From Larix kaempferi (Eukaryota; Streptophyta; Pinopsida; Pinales; Pinaceae), in assembly GCA_027924585.1 (NCBI GenBank), contig BSBM01000711.1, positions 6,893,001 to 6,957,000 of the forward strand: 64,000 nucleotides of DNA. Direction: 5' to 3'. The notes under the pieces were generated by a model. The model saw only the letters and a list, made by a program, of their open reading frames with translations. It made no database searches and was not told the DNA's origin. Below, piece after piece: positions 10,868 to 21,595 of this stretch; position 1 is the first letter of the stretch, and each line of letters begins with the position of its first letter. Both the position numbers and the translations under genes were made by a program.

Positions 10868-11228
10868 AGTTACGCGATATTTATGTCGTGTTGCGACAGA
10901 AACAGTCACAACTCCTGTCTATGAGGGGTTTCCTGGTCTAATCAACTTTTTGACAGAATTTGAAGAACGTGTCTCAAAACCACAGTGATTGCTGGCATTG
11001 GAGGAAGCGCTAAAGGCTGCTCCAGCATGCTGGTGGGCGACACATAAGAACTCCATTGATGGCTGGTCGCAGTGTCAGAGGTTGATGATGGTTCGGTTTG
11101 GCGATACTGAGGTTTATCACATTGGAAAATATGATGGCCGAAATAATCCCATTGATCATGTGATGGAATACCAACGGTTATGGATTGCGTGACCTCGAGA
11201 GTGGGTCCATGCTTTTATCCATACCTTA
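10868..11228 (+). pseudogene. Element B second Gag-like domain, truncated
   Basis: Lies in a different frame from the protease. It contains LEEALKAAPACWWATHKNSI and a KYDGRNNPIDHV block, matching A at ARWWAMHKEALTTWDQC and EKYNGQIDPREHI. The W-W-A-x-H-K core and the following R-F and K-Y-x-G blocks resemble a retrotransposon Gag capsid fold. TGA stops at about 10986 and 11190 both fall where A or context has Arg, consistent with CGA to TGA. The domain stops abruptly at HTLDE, where sequence jumps into integrase. Confidence 0.8.
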
Positions 11229-12152
11229 GACGAGATGTCGCTGCTACCTCAAGTGACATTGCAACCATTCAAAAAATGGGCTGTGGATTTTGTCGGGCCG
11301 ATCAATCCACCAGGGAAACGTATGAGTGCGCGGTACATCATCACAGCGACAGAGTATTTGACCTGATGGGTCGAGGCGACACCCGTAGTTTATTTTTCCA
11401 TAGCAACGACGGCTCGATTTTTGTCTGATAACATTATCACTTGCTTCAGTTGTCCTAAGATATTGTTGAGTGATCAAGGAAGCCACTTTCGCAATTGCAC
11501 CATCAGCACATTAACAGAGGAACTGCAAATCCAGCATAAGAAGAGTATGCCATATCATCCGCAGGCAAATGGTATGGTGGAAGCTTTCAACAAAGTACTA
11601 GAGCATGCGCTGGAAAATGTGTGCAATGCGAACTGCGATGACTGGGATCTGAAAATCCCAGCAGTGTTAAGGGCCTATCGCACCACATGTAAAAGGTTGA
11701 CCGGTCAGATGCCTTTTAGGGTGGTATATGGAAAAGAAGCGATTATGCCAATGGAGTACATTGTTTCGAGTCTGCGGGTTGCAGTCGTTACGGGTATGGA
11801 TGATGTCGCAGCATTAGATGAACATCTAGCGCAATTGGTGCAGCTAGAAGAAGATCGCTTTATCTCTGGCTTTCACCAAGGGGTGGAGAAGGATCTCTAG
11901 AAGGCATGGCACGATTGCCACATCAAGAACAGACAGTTTCAATAGGATGACTTGGTGCTGTTGTACAACAGCAAGTTTATGAAACATCCAGGAAAATTGC
12001 AGATGCATTGGCTGGGTCCATATCGCATCAGTAGTATTACTTCAAGAGGAGAGGTTCAGTTGCAGCAGTTGGATGGGGTGATGCTCCCCAGGCTGGTGAA
12101 TGGTCATAGGTTGAAGCCCTATCGGTCGATCTTGGAACAATGCGATGCCTGA
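11229..12152 (+). pseudogene. Element B integrase (core and C-terminus)
   Basis: Begins at LPQVTLQPFKKWAVDFVGPI, which contains the first catalytic Asp. The N-terminal HHCC zinc domain is missing because of the deletion. The second Asp is in LLSDQGSHF and the Glu in HPQANGMVEAFNK, so the D,D-35-E triad is complete. The C-terminus carries MHWLGPYRISSITSRGEVQL and ends at a TGA at 12150. Stops inside are few: TGA in place of Arg near 11364 and TAG near 11898 and 11946. The sequence is close to A's integrase into which B inserted. Confidence 0.9.
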
Positions 12153-13327
12153 GTCGCATCGAAAAATAAAAATAAAAAATTTGGCAGATGCTTGGTGGCA
12201 AGATGGCGCACCAACAGAGGCAGGAATGCGCAAGCAGGGAGGCTTGTGCTGCAAGTTAGGACTGGTTTGCAATAGGTGAAAACATTGTGACTGACTCACA
12301 TCAGCAATAAATGCCAAACGTGCAGACAATTAGTTAACGACACTTGTTCAAATGATGAGCACTCATGACGGATCTGGCTGATAAGTTGTCTGATTCGCCG
12401 ACGGATTAATGCTTCGTACTTGGTATGATGGACCAGTATGGTTGGCACTTCATGAAAGGCTTGCTCACACGTTTCGGCATGTGGAATCTCCGGTGGCAGC
12501 ATGGTGGCCACCTGATGCGTCAGTCGAGGGTTCACACACGCAGAGGTGCGGTAGTGGCGCATCATTACCACTGTTGCGACCCTGGCCGAGTCCGGCTATA
12601 AGTAGTAGATGCAGATGACAGTTCGCTACAAAGAAGTCATTTGAGAATAGAGTGGTTATGCTAGTAGATCTATTTTCTAGTTGAGTTGTTAGGAATTCTA
12701 AGGAGGCTGTGGAAATGCTTCACTTCATTTCCTATGGTAGCAACCCAGGGGCCCTGCGAGCCCGAACGACGAGTGTTCATGAGCGCCTTGATACGGTGGG
12801 TGCACTTACTCTGCGGTATGGTCGAGGGCCAGTCCAGAGTGTTTAAGTACGCAGTAGTTGTTTGAAGGGTCGTGGTTTTCTATACCACTGCGCTAGCATA
12901 CGCAGTCGTTGTTCAAAGGGTTGTGGTATTCGGGATCCCTGCGTTGGAAGGCGTGACAGTTCCCCGACCGTAGCAGGCATTGTTCGTTGGTGTGAAACAG
13001 ATGTCCCGGAGCCATCTGTTGATTTCGCACCTTGGTACTGTTCGTCCTATTTTCCTTCCTGTCTATACCATTCACAGAGACTGGAGGATGAGTTTGACCA
13101 GTGCCTAATTGTCTGATAGACGATCTCGACATTAGCATGAGGCGTCCATGCTAGAGTACTCGTGGACAAGGTTACAGTTTGACCGATACACCATAATGAG
13201 ATCTTGATGCATCAGAGTAACATCCCAGTTGTTGTGAAGATCTGCCATTTTGATCGACACGATGAAGGATTGTACCATGTCCAGTTGACGTGGCTCGAGG
13301 GCGAGCCACAAGATTGTGTTGGGGGCC
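12153..13327 (+). other. Element B 3' non-coding region
   Basis: About 1.2 kb between the integrase stop and the 3' LTR. A's additional ORF should be here but I cannot find any of it. No reading frame shows family resemblance. The last bases (TTGGGGGCC) form the polypurine tract. Confidence 0.7.
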
Positions 13328-14140
13328 TGTTGGCAGGTGGTTTGATGAGGAAATGTCGCATTACTACCGATGCTGCGACACATCGGACGAGGTCACGAAA
13401 GGAGTATTTTGTGTTAAAGTATACCGTAGTTGGCAGGTGTTGGGTCACTTGGACCACATGTTATGTAATGTTGAGTCAATTGTACCGCGGTATGCAGGTT
13501 TTTGGGTCATTTGGACCGTGTCAGTTAGATATTGGGTCATTTGTCCATAGTGTCGGTTAGGAAGTCGTTAGTAAGTGGACAAACATTGTAATGGCGGAAG
13601 CCTATAAATAGATGAGAGTTGTAAGTGTTAAAGAGAACATCATGAGATGTATGTGTATGTGATGTGATACCTGTGGTGGAGATCTAAGACTGAATACCTA
13701 TGTTTTGCTTCTGGTATATGACTGTGGTCAAAAGTTATTGTAACTGAATTCATGTAGCAGTAATATAATGATGATGTTTTGGTACAATCTTTGTGCGATG
13801 TTGCAATATATGAATGTTGTTATATTTTCTTGATGCAATGTCTGCTTTACTATTGCTGTTATGATAAATGTTGTGATTAAGTAATATGTTATGAATCCAT
13901 GTCGAATGTTTGAATTTTCTATTTAAGTGCTGCAATAGAGCTAGTCCATACAGCCACAACTCTCCTCCTCCCTCAGCGGAAACATGGTTCCATCTGCTCT
14001 TCCTGGATACCTCGGGTGAGACCTCATCCGCTCTGCGGGTGTTGTTGGGTGGGCTCAAACCTGCCCGAGCCGGTGCCTAGGGGGACTGCGGTATGTGTCG
14101 ACAGTGAGTCGAACCCCTGTTGAGCGAGGTTGCGTCAACA
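13328..14140 (+). repeat. Element B 3' LTR (813 bp)
   Basis: Copy of 6613-7425, followed directly by the ATGAT target duplication at 14141-14145. It carries the same U3 repeat block (13440-13558) and TATAAATA (13603-13610). Confidence 0.96.
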
Positions 14141-14145
14141 ATGAT

Positions 14146-14845
14146 ATGGTGTACTTCGTTGGTGATGAATGTGGAACTCTTCCGTCAAAGCTTCAATTGT
14201 TCTATTGAGAAAGTGAGTGCCTTGATCACTCATCAAGATCTTTGGGCATCCAAACCTTGTAAGGATATTTTCAAAAATGAACTGTGCGGCTGTAGCTGCG
14301 CTGTAGTCTTTCACTGGCTTTGCTTTTGCCCATCTGCTGAGGTAGTCAGTTGCAGTAATAATGTACCTTGCACTAGTTCTCTTCCCCGATGGGTTTATAG
14401 GTCCCACAAAATCAATGGCCCATTTCTTGAACGCTTGTAATGTCAACTGTGGATTCAATGGCATCTCGTCTCTTCTTGATGGCCTTCCTATCCTTTGACA
14501 AACATCGCAGCTCTGGCAATGCTCTTTCGATTCCTTATGAATGGTAGGCCACCATAGCCCTGCACGCAATATCTTTTGCGTAGTGGCCCTTCCTATGTAG
14601 TGACCTCATGTTGCTCGTGAATGTGCATCAACCAATATGTATGGATTCTCATGCTCCAATACACATCTACGCAGTACTTCATCCGGCCCTAATTTATACA
14701 ATTGTCTGGCAATTAAAGTGAAGTCTACTGCACGCACTACCAGTTGTTTCTTTTGTTGTGTAGTGAACTCCATGGGTGCTAATCCAGTAGTCAAGAATTC
14801 TATGATATCCTTATAGTAATCATCGGCAATCTAAATAGAAAACAA
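14146..14845 (-). pseudogene. Element A integrase, N-terminal and core part
   Basis: Minus-strand continuation after RNase H. The HHCC zinc domain is visible: VLEHENPYILVDAHSRAT, then [20 protein letters not shown], then the pair CQSCDVC. The core follows with [10 protein letters not shown] (first Asp) and [10 protein letters not shown] (second Asp). It breaks at STPYH, where element B entered, and resumes at 6607. One TGA (about 14606) interrupts the zinc domain, where CGA is plausible. Confidence 0.93.
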
Positions 14846-15273
14846 CTACGCATCAGGTAGATTGTCTTTAAGGTTCGTAGGCTCTTCTCCTGACTCAATC
14901 TTTGAAAGGTGATCAGGTCCCAAATTCAACCTGCCTGGCTTAACCACTATTTCAAAGTCATACTCTTGAAAGAGTAATAACCATCTGCATATTCGCCCCC
15001 CTAACACTGGCTTGTTGACCAGGTATTTCAAAGTAGAATGGTCGGTGAACATAGAGAAGTGCACATCGAGAAAATAGTGCATGAACTTTTGTAATGCATA
15101 GACCATAGCTAGGCCTTCTCTCTCAGTAGTGGTATAGTTCTTCTCAGCAAATGAGAGCTTCTTGCTCAAAAATGCGATGGGATGGTCAATACCTCCATCC
15201 CCTGGCTATGCTAAAACAACCCCCAATGCTATACATGAGGCATCAACATGAACATGAAATGGATTCCCCCAGT
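14846..15273 (-). pseudogene. Element A RNase H
   Basis: Typical Ty3/gypsy RNase H. It includes HVHVDASCIALGVVLA near the start, then SKKLSFAEKNYTTTEREGLA, MFTDHSTLKYLVNKPV and KPGRLNLGPDHLSKIESG. It is in a different frame from RT, so a one-base frameshift lies near 15275. Stops at 15206, 14846 and 14831 are all TAG at positions where Gln is expected. Confidence 0.93.
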
Positions 15274-16989
15274 CTAGAAAACTAGGATCAACGCAGTTAC
15301 CATTTTATCCTTCAGTGTATCAAAGCCTTGTTCACATTCTATGTTCCATATGAATGACATATCTTTCTTTAGCAGCTTCTCGATAGCTACGGTTATCTGC
15401 ACATAACCCTTGATAAATTTTCTGTAATAGCCGGTATGCCCCAATGTGGTGCGCAGCTGCTTTACTGAATTCAGCGTTGGCAAATTTACAATGACTGCGA
15501 TCTTCATAGTGTCAACCATCAAGCCCTTTTTGCACATAATGTGTCCCAACAGAATTCCACAGGGTACACAAAAGATACACTTTTTCAGGTTTAATGATAT
15601 TTGATGTTGTCTACACTTTTCCAGCATCAGTCTAAGGTTTGTGCAATGGTCCTTCAGCAACCCGAATACTGTCCAATCGTCAAAATAAGCTTCTAAAAAA
15701 TTATGCATTAAATCCTTGAATGCTACAACCACAACTCTTGAAAAAATGGCAAGCACGTTCTTCAGACCAAACGGCATCACTGTGTACTGGAACGACCCCC
15801 ATTCGGTGGCAAAAGTGGTCTTGTGTCTATCTGCAGGATCAATTGTTATCTGATGATATCCCGAAAATCCATCAGTAAAGGAATATGCCTCATTTCCTTC
15901 AACATTATCAAGCACCTTATCATTGAAGGGGGTAGGAAATGGGTCATGCATGGAAGCATCATTCAGTTTTCTAAGGTCCACACAAATCCTGATCTCGCCT
16001 TTTGTATTTTTATCTTGGACAACCATAGGGCTTATCCACTCAGATTCTTCAACTGGCTTGATGATCCCTATGTCGAGCATCTTATCGAGTTCTGCCCTGA
16101 CTCGTTCTTTGTATTGCAGATTCAATATATATGGCCTTTGCTTGACATGTTTCATGCCTGGCTTAAGAGGTATCTTCAGAACCCCTAAGTCTTCAAGAAT
16201 ACCTTTCATCTCCGTAAATTTTGTCGGGAATAACTCTTGGTATTTGTGTAATATGTCAGCAATCTCCGCGACCGTCTGATCATCCCAATAGTCTCCAATA
16301 GCTGTGAACTTTGACTCTTCACTAGTGTCAATGTTCACTTTCCTCGTTTTCACGGGTCCACTCATATCTGGGATTTCCAACGGAGGTCCCTGTACGTCAC
16401 GCGCACCTTCCGACTCTGGTATGTTTATATTGCACAGGTCCTCCTCATCATTTTCGTGTTTATCTTCAACCTCTTCAACTAGGTTATAGCATTCCATGGC
16501 ATTCTCTATCTGTTCCTTCCATTTTGGCTGCAGGTTTAGCGGTACACTATCAGCTCCAAAGAATTCCTCTAATGTCATGTTTCTATGTGTGCATTTAGGT
16601 CTGAATATTCTTTCCTCAATAATCTGCAAAGCATCATTTATGGTAGGATTGTCATCTTCGAAACTAAAGCTCTTCTTGAAGTTCGCAGTCAAGGTACGCC
16701 AATCTGTAGTTTCGCTGTGCAACTCCATATCCAAGTACCACTTCTTTAGAATGTTCTCCTCCAATGTATGTACAAACAGGTGAACCCATTCTGTTTGTGG
16801 TCTCTCCACCCATGCTTGTGCACATATCTCAATATGCTCCCTTGGATCTATCTGTCCATTGTATTTTTCAAAGGATAGTGTAACCTTGTCAGCAAACCTG
16901 ATCTGCATCTTGATTCTACACTGATCCCATGTGGTCAATGCCTCCTTATGCATAGCCCACCATCTGGCAGGTGTCCGGTGCAGTGCCAT
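15274..16989 (-). pseudogene. Element A second Gag-like domain plus reverse transcriptase (571-codon open frame)
   Basis: The longest open frame in the window. Residues ~1-135 form a second Gag-like domain (TPARWWAMHKEALTTWDQC, EKYNGQIDPREHI, HTLEENILKKWYLDMELH, SFEDDNPTINDAL). An acidic linker of about 100 residues follows. RT starts near residue 250 with EDLGVLKIPLKPG and has EWISPMVVQDK, IRICVDLRKLND, AYSFTDGFSGYHQI, MPFGLKN and the catalytic YFDD box (EAYFDDWTVFG). The connection domain has LRTTLGHTGYYRKFIKGY. It stops at 15274 in TALILVF, just before RNase H, where the frame shifts. Although open, it cannot produce a complete polyprotein because flanking frames are broken. Confidence 0.93.
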
Positions 16990-17353
16990 GTCTAATGCTG
17001 GTAAGCGATGCTCATCTGCAATTGCTGCAGTATATTCTTTGATGAATGAATAAACATTAGATAAACCATCATAGGTGGGAATTGGGCTTACCTCCTTTCC
17101 AATTCAGCACAGTGACTTTGTTACCTACGCGCATCTCCTTGTTGATACTTCGTGCATGCGACTTTGGCAATTCTCTAGTCCTGCGTCTGAGTCCGAGATG
17201 CAAGAACTATCACATCTCCAGTTGAGCATACCATCCATAGTGGGATTAATATAGTCTTCATGGTTCGCATTATCTTGTAAAGGCGGTCCTTGAGCTCTGG
17301 ATTCCTCTTGAATCGGCTCGCTGTATCGGTCTTCATCTGCAAGGACTAGTGGT
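16990..17353 (-). pseudogene. Element A protease tail and start of second Gag-like domain
   Basis: Resumes the protease frame after insertion C with IAPLVLADEDRYSEPI, then an acidic tail (WRCDSSCISDSDAGLENC) matching B's. The second Gag-like domain then begins (PIPTYDGLSNVYSFIKEYT). Stops and a frame change lie near 17100-17130. The order protease then second Gag is the same in B. Confidence 0.8.
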
Positions 17354-17592
17354 GCAATTGTAATGCCTGCCTCAGCACTTATGATTGATTTGATTATGTT
17401 TAGACTTATGATTGACTAGATTTCTGATACTCATGATTGATCGGATTATTTTGAGACCTATGGTTTATTTTATTATTGAGGGCACTGGTTTGAGTGACCC
17501 GGGATTATAAAAACTTAGACGATGGAAAATTTACTTCAAAAATTATCTTGTGAAATGAAATTTAATTAGATAAATTATGATGGATGATTATA

Positions 17593-17881
17593 CTCGACTG
17601 ACTGAGAAAATGAAGATTGATGAGAATGCCTGAGAAGAAATTATTTGATATAATGATTTCTTTTATGCTCGACTGACGGAGGCATAAATGTTAAAATGAT
17701 GAATGCTAAAATGATTTGATATGAAATGATGATTTCTTTTATACTCAACTGACTGAGGCATAAATGTTAAAATGATGAATGCTGAAATGATTTGATAGGA
17801 AATGATGATTTATTTTATGCTCGACTGATTGAGACATAACGATTAAAATGATGAATGTTTAGTAGACTCGACTGACTGAGA
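17593..17881 (+). repeat. ~77-bp tandem repeats in C
   Basis: Five spaced copies of CTCrACTGAyTGAG near 17593, 17669, 17744, 17820 and 17867. Most are followed by GGCATAAATGTTAAAATGAT and GATTTGATA blocks. The units are diverged but plainly related. Confidence 0.75.
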
Positions 17882-18379
17882 TACTAAAAAGAAAGATGAA
17901 ATGATTTATAGTACGGTGCTACTAATGTGTGCTTGAGTGCGTGTGCAGTGGCAGGTAAGACGAATTACCGACTGACCCACCATGGAAATATAAGGGGTCG
18001 TAAGAACAGAAATAACACTTAGGGGTGTGACGACTGACTGTCGACCTTGGATTAGCAATTCACGCACGGGTGAAGCCGTTTCAGCTCTCCCGAGGTAGCG
18101 TATGCCGTACGGGAAAGACCATAACTACTTGGTCGCATACGATGAGTTGAGGGGTTGCGCAATGAGGAGAGCCTCATCCCCCAACATCCCTTAGTCTCCA
18201 AGAGGCATAGTTGAGAGATCGCGATAACAACTCCCGGTCGCTATGCAATACTCCCCATAAAAAGAAGAAAGAGACTGTCAGAGGGGCCCGCCGAAGAGAT
18301 ACCTAGACAAAGAAAAATGGGAAAACAAAATTATTCACGCAGGCTTAATTTAAAAATAAAGTATGCATAAAACTTATAA

Positions 18380-18770
18380 GAAAAAGAAAAGAAGAAGTAA
18401 ATTATTTGAAATAATTTATTTAGAAAGAAATAAAATATAAATATTAATAAAGATATTTATATTAAAAAGAAAAGGAAAAGTAGGAATAAAATATATATAA
18501 TATTTTATTTTAAAAAGAAATAAGATATAGTTAATGATAAAGGTACTTATACTTATCTTAAAAAGAAAAAGAAAAAGAAAGAGTTAAGTATTAAATTATC
18601 TTATTATTTTTTTAAAAAATAAATAAAACACAATTATTTAATAAAGATACTTATACTTGTTCTAAAAAGAAAAAGAAAAGTATAAGTAAAATAGTTAGTT
18701 AATTTACTATTCTCATAAAAAGAAATAGAGCATAATAATTTAAAGGAGAACTTATGATAAAACATGTTGT
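18380..18770 (+). repeat. Purine-rich ~115-bp degenerate repeats in C
   Basis: Alternating AAAAAGAAAAAGAAAAG tracts and AAAGATACTTATACTT-like segments recur three to four times. Strand asymmetry is extreme (A/G on plus). Confidence 0.65.
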
Positions 18771-18967
18771 TTACTTAACTAACACTTGAGAAGGCAAACA
18801 CAACTAGAACTTTTTAAAGACAACTACAAATCTATCTTACACTAATTAAAGAAATTAAAAGTGCACTTGAACTAAAAACAGGCACTTACGTGAAGTATGA
18901 GAATTAATGAAATATTAATATTAATTAAAAATGTGCATGGACGGACGCATGGCACATGGATTTTTCC

Positions 18968-18975
18968 TATATAAG
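18968..18975 (+). promoter_or_regulatory. TATA box in C
   Basis: TATATAAG followed by GAGGGAGGAG. It is the best promoter-like site in C and sets its probable orientation as plus. Confidence 0.5.
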
Positions 18976-20362
18976 GAGGGAGGAGAAAGAGAGACGGACA
19001 TCTCTTGCTCCCTAATGCTGGACAGGTATCGTAATCACGGATTAAGCTTTTGATCTTGTGAGTTGGGATTTGGTCGGAATGGGGATTGGGAGATCCTTAC
19101 GGGAAACCTAGCTAGTGTGTAGGGTGGTCAACCGAGGGGCTATTGGTAACTTCGTCAAGTGGATCGATAGGAGCGTCAGTTCAGCGGCGACTACAACAGA
19201 TACTCGACTACAACCCAACGATCGGAAATCAGGTTCATTGTTTTTCAATTAAATTCTTGCAGTATTGAGATGATATTGTTGTTCTTATACGTGTGAGTCG
19301 ATCTAGTTTTGTAGAAATGGATATGTTTCTGTTTTTCTCATGAAGTTCGATGTAGTTCTACTAATATGTATCACCCCTTTTAGTAGGAAAATCGATATAG
19401 TTCCCAAACAAGAATTCGACAATTGAATTAGGTTTAACGTTTAAAAAAAAAAAAGGAAATTCTATTTTCTTTTCTTTTTCTTCTCGCTGTGAATTATTTT
19501 ATTATTGTGTAAATATGAAATCTCAGAATTCAACTGTTGTATTTTCTGCTTAGAGATTCATAGAACGGTGGGCTATAAAACCTGTTTTCATCATGTTGGA
19601 ATTATAAATTTAGTTGTAAGGTCATATACTATGTTTTCTTATATTTCCAGAACTCGTGGGAAATCGCGATCAAAGATCCGAAATTTCTAAGACTTAACTC
19701 TGTTTTCTAAATTATTCCTTTTAAAATCCCATTCTGCCTGAAACCATTGCAAGAGAGACCAATTGATGGAAGTATTCCAGATCTAGGATGCTACTTCGAT
19801 CCTACCCGGTTCTTACACTTCAACTTACACCTGTGTTTTGGTTGAGAGACGCCCTCCTGATATGTAAACATTTCGAAAGTTTAGGACGCGAGCTCTGGCT
19901 AACCCCTGATGGATCTGATTCCAAGCAAAAAAATTGCACATGAATCGATTTCTGTCAGTAGCAGAATGTCAGCTTATTGGGATGTGGTATCTATTTTTGT
20001 TGATAAATTAGAGTAGTTCGTTTTATGTTTGTGTTGAATTACAAGAATAGATTAACCTTATATGAAATCATGACTAAATTTTATAAAAGAATAAAGCCTT
20101 GAATAAAGTGTTATTGAGAATATTGATGAAATAGGGTATTCATTAATGTTATATGATTAGGAAGAATTGTCACTATGGGGAGCTAAAGTCTTAATGAAGT
20201 TAGAGTGTTAATGAAATTGTTAGTCGTCAAGAGAACTCCACCTTGAGTTATACTGCCATTTAGTAAATACACATCAAGTTGTTATATTATAATTATATGT
20301 ATATGTGCTTGCTATACATTGAAATTATAGAAACCTTAAAATGTTATTTAGGGTTCATAACT

Positions 20363-20438
20363 GTTAAGGTTACCATAATTGGTTATGTCAATCTACCAAA
20401 GTTAAGGTTACCATAATTGGTTATGTCAATCTACCAAA
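20363..20438 (+). repeat. Exact 38-bp tandem duplication in C
   Basis: Two identical adjacent 38-bp units beginning GTTAAGGTTACC. Perfect identity in otherwise decayed DNA suggests a recent slippage event. Confidence 0.9.
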
Positions 20439-20912
20439 AAGAGTAGGAGAGAATCAATTATGATGGTATCATTTATGAGGTTTAGATTAATGAAAAGTGG
20501 AGTTATATAATATCATTTAATCCCATTATGTTTAGGAGTATTTTAATATTAACTATGCTCATGGAAGTTTAGAGAAGGGTTAGTATTTTGATAATTTTAT
20601 CATTTAATTTATTATGCATTGAATATTTAGGAAAAAGAATAGTACTTTGATCTATTCAAATAATGGTATCATTTATGTGGATGAGATTGAAGTAAATTGA
20701 GATTTATATGATATCACTTAATCTCTTTAGGGTTGGTAGTATTTTAGTATTAAATATGTTTATAAATGTTAGAAAGGGTTCAATATCGGAATTACCCTAT
20801 CATTAAGAATTCATTTAGATGCTAATTAAATCATTAAATCTCAGTCAACATCTGATAGAGTACAAAAAAAAAAAAAAAATCATGTACTCAACCGGACAGA
20901 CCCTACAACGAT

Positions 20913-21595
20913 GACCTTGATATGCTTTCCTTCGAAGATCATCTTCTTTGTCTTCAAGTTTATGATGGCAAGGTTATCCATAGCTTAGTCTATAGTCAAC
21001 AGCTTAGGATACGACTGACTGTCATCTACAATTTCGATAACCTCAAAGTCTACATGACTTTGTACTCCATCAATGTCAACAATCACATTGGCTAACCTTC
21101 CAAAGGGTATGACCTTCTCCTAATTGGCCATTCTCAACTGGATCGGTGACCACAACAACTTTGGTCTCCCCATTTGCTGCCATGTCTACTTCGTTAAGAC
21201 ATTCACTTCAGAGCCCAGATCAAGGATGATCTCATCCATCTCATAGTCTTCTATTTGTGCACTTAGCCTCATCTCTCAGCCTGATCTCTTGTGTTTCCTG
21301 ATCTGATGAACTGCACTATTGGTACTTTCCATGTCACTCTGTGGTTCATATTGATTTAACAGTTTTTTTAACTCCGCTATAGCGTCTGCGCTCTTTAGCA
21401 ACTTCATACAACTCCTTAGGAACTGCGCAACAAAGGTCCCTATCTCTGCTGCGGTGCTTGTTTTGTCACAAGCAACTGACATATCTCCTATATGCGGTAT
21501 TTCACTGCGCAGTGGGATTCTCGACGACCTGGGTGCTGATTCTTTCATGATATTCTGCGCTTCTTCAAAGACTTCTCTGTTTTTCTCCAAGTTGA
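20913..21595 (-). pseudogene. Element A aspartic protease
   Basis: Minus strand. The linker (GTFVAQFLRSCMKLLKSADA) is followed by the active-site stretch IILDLGSEVNVLTK with D-L-G, then LLWSPIQLRMAN, HVDFEVIEIVDD and LAIINLKTKKMIFEGKHIKV before insertion C cuts it. Stops at 21186 (TAG, where B has Gln in TKQAW) and in LRMAN*EK (TAG) fit C-to-T loss of Gln. B's protease gives the undamaged reference. Confidence 0.9.

Larger units (their letters stand above)
6613..14140 (+). mobile_element. Ty3/gypsy element B, RT-less, nested in A's integrase
   Basis: The two LTRs are exactly 813 bp each (6613-7425 and 13328-14140). They start TGTTG, end CAACA, and the element is flanked by a perfect TSD ATGAT at 6608-6612 and 14141-14145. 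Removing B restores A's integrase reading frame across the joint. The internal region reads gag, zinc knuckles, protease, a shortened second Gag-like domain, then directly integrase; RT and RNase H are absent. The protein sequence is close to A's, so B is the same lineage. LTR difference is roughly 5-7% by eye, less than A's, as expected for the younger insertion. Confidence 0.96.
17359..20907 (+). mobile_element. Insertion C: probable 3.55-kb solo LTR inside A
   Basis: Splits A's protease tail between KVI and APL codons. It begins TGTAATGCC and ends CCCTACA, the TG...CA form of LTRs. Flanking five-mers are GCAAT (17354-17358) and ACGAT (20908-20912), an imperfect TSD differing by two transitions. 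Restoring one copy gives the VIAPL sequence seen in B. There is no coding sequence and no internal second copy of the ends, so a solo LTR from LTR-LTR recombination is the simplest reading. It holds a TATATAAG box on the plus strand and several tandem repeats. Confidence 0.75.

Noticed and set aside
15823-16783. Plus-strand ORFs of 60-120 codons opposite A's RT
   Set aside because: Antisense shadows of a clearly recognised RT frame.
17359-20907. C as a complete LTR retrotransposon
   Set aside because: No internal copy of its ends and no gag/pol sequence were found.
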